64,000 nucleotides of DNA from Sclerotiophoma versabilis (taxonomy: Eukaryota; Ascomycota; Dothideomycetes; Pleosporales; Didymellaceae), in NCBI GenBank assembly GCA_012274445.1, contig JAAROD010000049.1:248001-312000 (forward strand), given 5' to 3'. Under the pieces are notes generated by a model. The model searched no databases. It was not told the DNA's origin and was given only the letters and a program-made list of their open reading frames with translations. Within the stretch, counting starts at the first letter, position 1. The number at the start of each line of letters is the position of its first letter. This document shows positions 57,580-64,000 of the stretch, piece after piece. The translations under genes and the position numbers were made by a program.

Positions 57580-58095
57580 ACTTAGATATTAGTATTAGTA
57601 TACTCTATTATAGCCTATAGTAGCCTAAAACATTACTAAATAGAATACTATAGCTAAGAAAGAGAGAATATAACTATTTAGAGGCTATAAAGGTAGTAGG
57701 TATCTTAAAACGCCCTATATACTACTATAGCCTAAAATACCTTACTATACCTAAGAACTATATAAAACTACCTAAACTATCTACTACTTAACTATAATTT
57801 AGTAACCTTAGCTAGAATATTCTAATACTTCTTTCTCTTAGTATTAATCTACTTTATAAGTCTATTCTTATAACTCTTAGAAGTAGTATCTCTTTAAGTA
57901 GTTAGCTGCTCTATATCTATTACTAAATTTACAGCTCTAGCTTCTAGATTATACTTCTTAATATTAATAACTATACCTTTAGCCTATAATATATTAAAGT
58001 ATGCTATAATAGTATATAATAGCTAAAAAGAAGATAACCTAACTATCTTTATAAGAGAAGTAACCTTAGTAGTAACCTAAGCCTTTAGCTTATAC
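57580..58095. other. Unassigned AT-rich sequence
   Basis: About 500 bp between the Gypsy-2 integrase end and the Gypsy-3 5' LTR. It may contain the 3' LTR of Gypsy-2, but I found no matching partner. Nothing else recognised. Confidence 0.4.
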
Positions 58096-58584
58096 TATTA
58101 CAATTATATATAGATAAAGTAGTATAGTAATTAAGTAGCTAACTACAGCCTTTACCTATAAACTAGAGACAGAGTTAGAAAGGATCTCTCTTTATACAGT
58201 TATGTAATATGCTTATTAATAAGCATAATATATATAACTTACTTATTAATAAGCATTATATATTATTACTTATTAATAAGTAATGCTATATATTTTATTA
58301 GACTAACTCTAGTTACTTATTAATAAGTGTTATCTTCTAGTAAGTATATAATTAATAGAAATATAACTCTTATAGTTTGTGTTTAACCTTATTAATTAAG
58401 TTTATCTTTAGAATCTTAACCTAACTTTTAAGCTAGATAGTCTACTCTATACTACTTATTATTAACCTCTATTATTATAGTATTTTACTAGGTAATAACC
58501 TAACCTAATCTACTACGCGCTGTTTATACCTAAGAACTAACAGAATTAGTACTTATAGTCTTTAACTAAAGTATAACTTTAATA
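58096..58584 (+). repeat. Gypsy-3 5' LTR (LTR-B)
   Basis: 489 bp, starts TATTACAATT and ends TTTAATA. The same LTR occurs as a split solo copy at 34924-42429. The 3' 200 bp resemble the Gypsy-1 LTR; the first part does not and carries the palindrome array. Confidence 0.82.
58211..58328. repeat. Four palindromic 14-mers in LTR-B
   Basis: (A/G)CTTATTAATAAG(T/C) at 58211-58224, 58241-58254, 58268-58281 and 58315-58328. The solo LTR-B has the same set inverted at 42197-42210, 42244-42257, 42271-42284 and 42301-42314. Located in the U3-like part of the LTR, where enhancers lie. Confidence 0.8.
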
Positions 58585-61500
58585 TTTTAAACACCTCTAA
58601 TATAAGTAATATATTAGAAGATTATACTACCTCTAGTAACTCTACTAACACGCGCAACTTAGCTAGCCTTAAGGTTACTAAACCTAACCTCTATAATAGA
58701 AACTGTTCTAAGCTTAAGAATTAGCTTCTTTAGTTTAATTTATTCTTTACCTTTTAAAGCATATCTATTAAAGAAGAAAATAAGGTTAAGCTAGCTATAT
58801 TATACATACGCAGTAAAGCCTTTAAATAGATTTAGCCCTTTATTTAGAATAAGATAAGTAAAACTACCTCTCTTAAGAATAATATATAGCTTAATAACTT
58901 TACAGAATTTAAGACTAAGATCTAATAGATCTTTAGAGTTATTAATAAACCTATTATAGCTAAACGTAATATCTAGACTATTTAGTAGACTATATTAGTT
59001 GTAGACTATACTACTAATTTCTAAGCTATTACTTATAATACTAACTAGGATAATACTATATTAATAACTATGTTTAGGTAGGGTCTAAAGCCTAAAGTTA
59101 AGAAAGAACTTATATATACTAGTATAGTAATTAGAAGCCTTAAAGACTTAGAGAATAAAGCTATTAATATTAATACTTATCTCTATAAGCTTTACTTAGA
59201 GTTAAAGAAGAATCTATAAGTATAAGTTATAGGTAATATAAATAACTACTTACAACTATAAAACTAGTAGCATAATAATAACCTGCACTAAGAAAACTAA
59301 AGAGGACGTAATTACTATTAGTCTAATACTAGTTAACGTATTTATAATAATATATAGAGTAGATACTTTAGACTAGAAGCTATAGACCTCTTAAACCTTA
59401 ATAAGGGACTGCTACTAGAATAATAGAATAAGAAAAAGAGTAGTTATAATAAGGACAAGTTTAGTATAACTTATTATAGCTGTAGTAAGTAGGGCTACTA
59501 CGCTAAGAATTATTAATTAAAGAATAAAGTAGTTTACTAACTAAATATACTTACCTACAGAAATATAGATGCTAGTAATAAATAGAAGATTCTTACTAAT
59601 AATATAGAACGTCTTATAGAAGACTCTAAGACTAGATCTACTAATAATTATATTATACTATCTAATAAGAATATATAAGATATCTAAAGCTAAGCACCTA
59701 TACTATACTAGAAAATAGATAAGTAGTAGAAGTATCTGCAGGACCTAACAGGATAACTATTAGAATAGATAGGATAAGTATATAAATAAAGACTAAAAGT
59801 GCGCAGGTATAAGCAGCTTATAATATCCTAATAACTACGCAATACTACTAGATAAGAAGTAGATAGAAGTATTACCTACGCCTCTAATACTAAAGAAAGT
59901 TAGTATAATATAGATATACGCGAATTTAATAAGCGCACTAAAGTAGAATTAGTATAGTAAGAATTTTAAGATAATAATAATACCTTTTAAGTAAACTATA
60001 AACAGATTACTAAAAGTATTAATAAGAGACTATAATAAATAGTATTTTAAACTTATATAGGATAATAATAGGTTAATAACCTAAATAAGTTCTAATAGGA
60101 TTAGTAGAAATATAATTTTAATAAACTTAGTATTAGTAATTATACTATATAACAGGAGCTTAAGTAATAAGTATATAATAACTAAAGTAGAAATAAGCCT
60201 AACTTTAATAGAAAGCTAGTATTATATCTAAACCTATAACTAGACTATATATTAGACTACTAAAATCTAAACTATAGAAAGTTATTATAGATAGTATGCG
60301 TATATAACGCCTATTATATACATAAATTAAAGAAGCTAGAGAGAGAATAGTTTCTAACTTCTAGTACTATATACAGAAAATAATAGTATAATTATAAGAA
60401 TAATATATATAAGATACACCTCTAGAATAAGTATTCTAAGCTGTACTTTCTAGGTATAGATAATTATTAGGTAATTATATATATATAATTAGTTATTAAC
60501 AGCTCCTACTATAATCTATATTAGTAGTATTACCTTAACCTAAACTATAAGCTGTATAAAGGTAGTAAGATTATCTATAGATTTAGTAATAAGGAGACTT
60601 TTTTAGGTAAGCACTAAAAGAGTACTCTACTAAGCAATCTCTTAACACTATTAGAGACAGCTTACTTATTAGACTACCTATTAAGTTAAATAGAGTAGTA
60701 TTATTAGCACTCTTAGACTTAGGAGTATAGGTAAACTATATATTCTAGATAGTAATATATTAAGCAGGTCTTATACTATATATAAAGAAATATACCTATT
60801 TACTCTAAGTAGCTAATAGAGAATTAATACTAGAAGAGCTATATATTATATATAAAGTAATAGCAGCCTCTCTAGAAATATAGAGGCACTATAAGGAATT
60901 AACTCTAGATATCTTTATAAAGGCTATATATAATATTATATTAGAACTTCTCTAGTTATAAAAGTATAATCTAGAGATAGACTACATATAGAAAAGACTT
61001 TTATTAAGATAATATAAATACAGTACTAATGCATTAAAGCCTATGCAGCATACGTTGCAGCTAGTAGATAAGAAGAAAATTAACAATATCTCTTTAATAT
61101 ATAAGACGCGCTAAAATAGAGCAGTTAACTATAGATAAAGAAAGCCCCTCTATAATAGTTAAGAAGAATAAGAGTATACCTTCTAGTATACTAGATATAT
61201 ATAAATAGTATACCTAGATATTTAAAGAAGAGTTATCTATAAAAGCACTACCTAAGTATTAACTTTAGAATTATAAGATTAAACTTAAGAAAGAGAAAGA
61301 ACTACTCTTTAGGCCTATATACTAGTTATCTAAGAAAGAGCTTAAGATATTATATAAGTATATTAAGGAGAACCTTATAAAATAATTTATTAGAAAGTCT
61401 AAATCTCTAGCAGAATTCTCTATTCTATTTATACTAAAGAAAGATAGTAAGCTAAGGCTTTACGTTAACTACTAGAAGTTAAATATCATTACTATTAAGA

Positions 61501-64000
61501 TCTATTATCTACTACCTAATATATCTAAGTTATAGGACTAGTTATTAGAAGTAAAGCTCTTTACTATACTTAACTTATATAGAGTATATAACCTTATACA
61601 CATAAAGAAAGGTAAAGAATAGAAGATAGTATTTAGAACGTATTATAGTTACTATAAGTATATAGTTATACTATTTAGGCTAACTAATACACTAGTAGTA
61701 TATTAGGTATTAATTAATAATATACTATAAGTACACCTAGATATTATAGTAGTAGTATATCTTAATAACATTCTAGTATATAGTAAAACACGAGAAGAAT
61801 ATAAGGTCTATATATAATAAGTATTAGAGTGCTTAGTAATAGCAGACCTTAGGCTAAAGCTAGAGAAGTATAAATAGTATAAGAAAGAAGTAGAGTTTCT
61901 TAGCTATATTATAGAAAGATATAGAGTTAAGATAAGTAAAAAGAAAATCTAAGTTATAAAGAACTAGCTAACACCTACTACTATTAAGAGAATTTAAGAA
62001 TTTCTTAGATTTATTAACTTTAACTAATACTTTATTAAGAACTACTCTATAAAGGCCTTACTACTTATAAGACTTATATAGAAGAATATACCCTTTAAGT
62101 AGGAATAAGTATAAGAGAATACTTTCTAATTACTTAAGCAAGCATATATAGAGCCTCCTATACTAATTATATTTAGAAGTAGTAAACCTACATACCTTAA
62201 AATAGATATCTTAGATTTAGTATTAAGAGTATGCATTACTTAAGAATAAGACAGTTAATAGCACCTAATTACCTACTACTTAAGAAAGTTTATAGTACTA
62301 GAGAAACACTATAATATATATAATAAAGAGCTTATAGCTATTATTAATATACTATAGCACTAGAGAGTATATATAGAAAGCTGCTTAGAACTTACTATTT
62401 ATATAGATTATAAGAACTTAGTATACTTTACTACTACTAAGATTCTAAACTAATAATAAGTACGCTAGTTAGAAATACTTAGTTGGTATAAGTTTAAGAT
62501 CCTGTACACGCTAGGAAAGAAAAACAGTAGAGTAGACATGCTTAGCTAATACTACAACCTTACAGGTAAAAAAATAATTAATAAGTTTACTATTCTTAGA
62601 GTTAATAAGAATAGAATATTAGAACTATCTTAGCAGCTTAATTTAGTAATATAAGTTTAGTAGGAATAATATATTCTAGAGTAAGTACTAGAGAAACTTT
62701 AGAAAGAAGTTATCTTAAGATATTATAATAATATACTATATAGACACTCTAGTATTACTTATACTATAGAACTTATTAAGTAATACTATAAGTTTTCTAA
62801 TATAAAGAATAAGGTTACTAAGTTTATTAGAAACTATGTGCAGTGTTAATAGAATAAGTATAGTATACATGCTAAGTATAGAGAAGTATAAGTAATAGAG
62901 CTACTAATAGTACTATAGATAAATATTATAATAGATTTTATTATATAGCTGCTACTCTCTAAGAACTCTATTGTAGAATATACCTATAACTTAATCTTTA
63001 TTATAGTAGACTAATTTACTAAGTATACTAAAATAATACTATTTAGATATAGCTACACTGCGTAGTAGCTAGCTATAGTATTTATTAATTAGATTATTTA
63101 CTACTATAGAATACCTAAATTAATTATTAGTAATAGAGATATACTTTTTATATTAAAATATTAGACTATAATACTTACTATATTAGGAACTAAGAAAAAG
63201 CTATCTACAGCCTACTATTTATAGATAGATAGATAGATAGAAAGAATAAATTAGACTATAGAAATATACCTTTAAATCTATAGTAACTAGAAATAAGATA
63301 ACTAGGTTTTACTATTACCTATAGTATAAATTATATATAATAATAAGTTATTAGAAGTAATAGGTACAACACTATTCTTTATAAACTATAGAAGATACCT
63401 AAATCTCTTTACTTAATTTCTTAATTACCCTATTTAGACAGAATTAGTAATAGCTTTAGTAGTTAGACTAAAGGAAGTATACTAGAAATTACTTAAAAAC
63501 ATTATATAAGCTTAGGAACAAGCTATTTTATATATTAATTAGAAATATAAAATAGCACCTTAACTAAAGAAGAGGAATAAAGTCTATTTTCTTATAAAAA
63601 ATCTTAGAATATAAAAAGTAATAAAAAAACTAGATAAGGTTAAGGTTAGACTATTTTTTATTTCTAAGTAAATTAGCCTAGTTAACTACTAACTTAAGCT
63701 ACCTAAGAATATAAAGATCTATCTAGTATTCTATATCTTACTATTAGAACCTACTAACCTAAGAATACTAATCTAGAAAGACTTCTACTACTAAGCTAAC
63801 GGCAATAATAAGTAGAAAGTTAAAAAAATAATAATATATTAAAGAACTAAGAAGAGTATTTAATATCTAGTTAAGTAGTTAGGTTACCTAGAATTAGAAA
63901 ATATATAGAAACCTCTAACGCACTTTATAAACTACTACTAATTAGTATAGAAGTACTATAGTTTATAATAGACTTCTTAATAAGCCTAAGAGTAGCCTAG
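58585..64000 (+). pseudogene. Gypsy-3 gag-pol with chromodomain, degenerate, truncated by window
   Basis: A zinc knuckle lies at 59472-59513; its second Cys codon (TGT, 59481-59483) is intact while the others have become Tyr. Reverse transcriptase spans about 61.3-61.9 kb with YLNN at 61758-61769. RNase H lies about 62.1-62.5 kb and integrase about 62.7-63.75 kb. The chromodomain at about 63845-63935 reads YLVKQLGYLELENIQ, where Q marks TAG. Stops are RIP type throughout. Closely related to Gypsy-1 in pol. Confidence 0.8.

Larger units (their letters stand above)
50450..57580 (+). mobile_element. Gypsy-2 retroelement with two insertions, LTRs not resolved
   Basis: Internal region of a Ty3/Gypsy element on the plus strand. 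It is interrupted in RNase H by a solo Copia-type LTR (53581-53872, duplication ACTAT) and in integrase by a pogo/Fot1-like transposon (54571-56434, duplication TA). Rejoining the three parts across these insertions keeps the reading frame. I could not identify matching LTRs, so both ends are approximate. Strong RIP mutation. Confidence 0.75.
20395..64000. other. RIP-mutated, AT-rich transposon block
   Basis: From here to the window end the DNA is very AT-rich. CpA, TpG and CpG are strongly depleted while TpA is abundant; CpT and CpC (and ApG, GpG) survive. This is the signature of repeat-induced point mutation, a premeiotic C-to-T process acting mainly on CpA in ascomycete repeats. Transposon reading frames can still be followed if TAG/TAA are read as former Gln or Trp codons. 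No intact coding sequence is present. Confidence 0.9.
58096..64000 (+). mobile_element. Gypsy-3, chromodomain Ty3/Gypsy element, cut by window end
   Basis: A 489-bp 5' LTR (58096-58584, LTR-B family) is followed by gag, protease, reverse transcriptase, RNase H, integrase and chromodomain. From about 59.4 kb on it aligns with Gypsy-1 base by base apart from transitions, but its gag N-terminal part and the first 300 bp of its LTR differ from Gypsy-1. The 3' LTR lies beyond the window. More strongly RIP-mutated than Gypsy-1. Confidence 0.85.

Noticed and set aside
57580..58095. Possible 3' LTR of Gypsy-2 matched to about 50.2-50.4 kb
   Set aside because: Only short, ambiguous similarities could be seen; no shared ends or target duplication.

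Overview
The window looks like a chromosomal piece of a filamentous ascomycete, most likely a Dothideomycete of the Pleosporales type. The evidence is short introns (46-117 nt) with GT..AG ends and CTRAC branch sites, the gene families present, and a sharp change at about 20.4 kb from normal gene-bearing DNA to extremely AT-rich DNA. The AT-rich part carries the footprint of repeat-induced point mutation (RIP): CpA/TpG and CpG are almost gone, TpA is in great excess, and former Gln/Trp codons have become TAG/TAA. I cannot name the species.

Gene compartment (1-20.4 kb). In order: the C-terminal end of a tyrosinase (+, cut by the window edge); a trans-aconitate-methyltransferase-like SAM enzyme (+); an EthD-domain protein (-, 2 exons); a small secreted protein with 12 cysteines (-, 2 exons); a Git3/Gpr1-type seven-helix receptor (-, 4 exons); the RNA polymerase II stalk subunit Rpb4 (-, 3 exons); divergently, a four-LIM RhoGAP of the Lrg1 type (+, 5 exons); a Rieske-type ring-hydroxylating oxygenase homologue (+, 1 exon) that has lost its whole 2Fe-2S ligand segment; and an aldo/keto reductase (+, 2 exons). 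The genes are ordinary neighbours and do not form an evident cluster.

Transposon compartment (20.4-64 kb). I see no intact gene here. It is a stack of nested retroelements whose borders can be read from matching LTRs and 5-bp target duplications. A minus-strand Copia element (LTRs 20753-20979 and 43223-43450) was invaded by (a) a plus-strand copy of the same family (21763-29144, TSD ACTAT), (b) a 457-bp terminal-repeat retrotransposon in miniature (30101-30557, TSD GTAAG), and (c) a solo Gypsy LTR (34924-42429, TSD GAAAG). That solo LTR was itself split by a complete 7,013-bp chromodomain Gypsy element (35072-42084, TSD CTATC), which is the least mutated element. To the right lie a second Copia family (43702 to about 49.3 kb), inserted into an older copy of itself; a (TAG)n-rich stretch; a second Gypsy element (about 50.4-57.6 kb) carrying a solo Copia-type LTR (TSD ACTAT) and a pogo/Fot1-like DNA transposon (54571-56434, TA target, 54-bp inverted repeats); and a third Gypsy element (58096 to beyond the window end).

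The observations most worth following are the ligand-free Rieske oxygenase, the RIP-mutated miniature retrotransposon, the shared initiator-tRNA half-molecule primer site in both Copia families and the miniature element, and a conserved reverse-strand reading frame between pol and the 3' LTR of the first Copia family.
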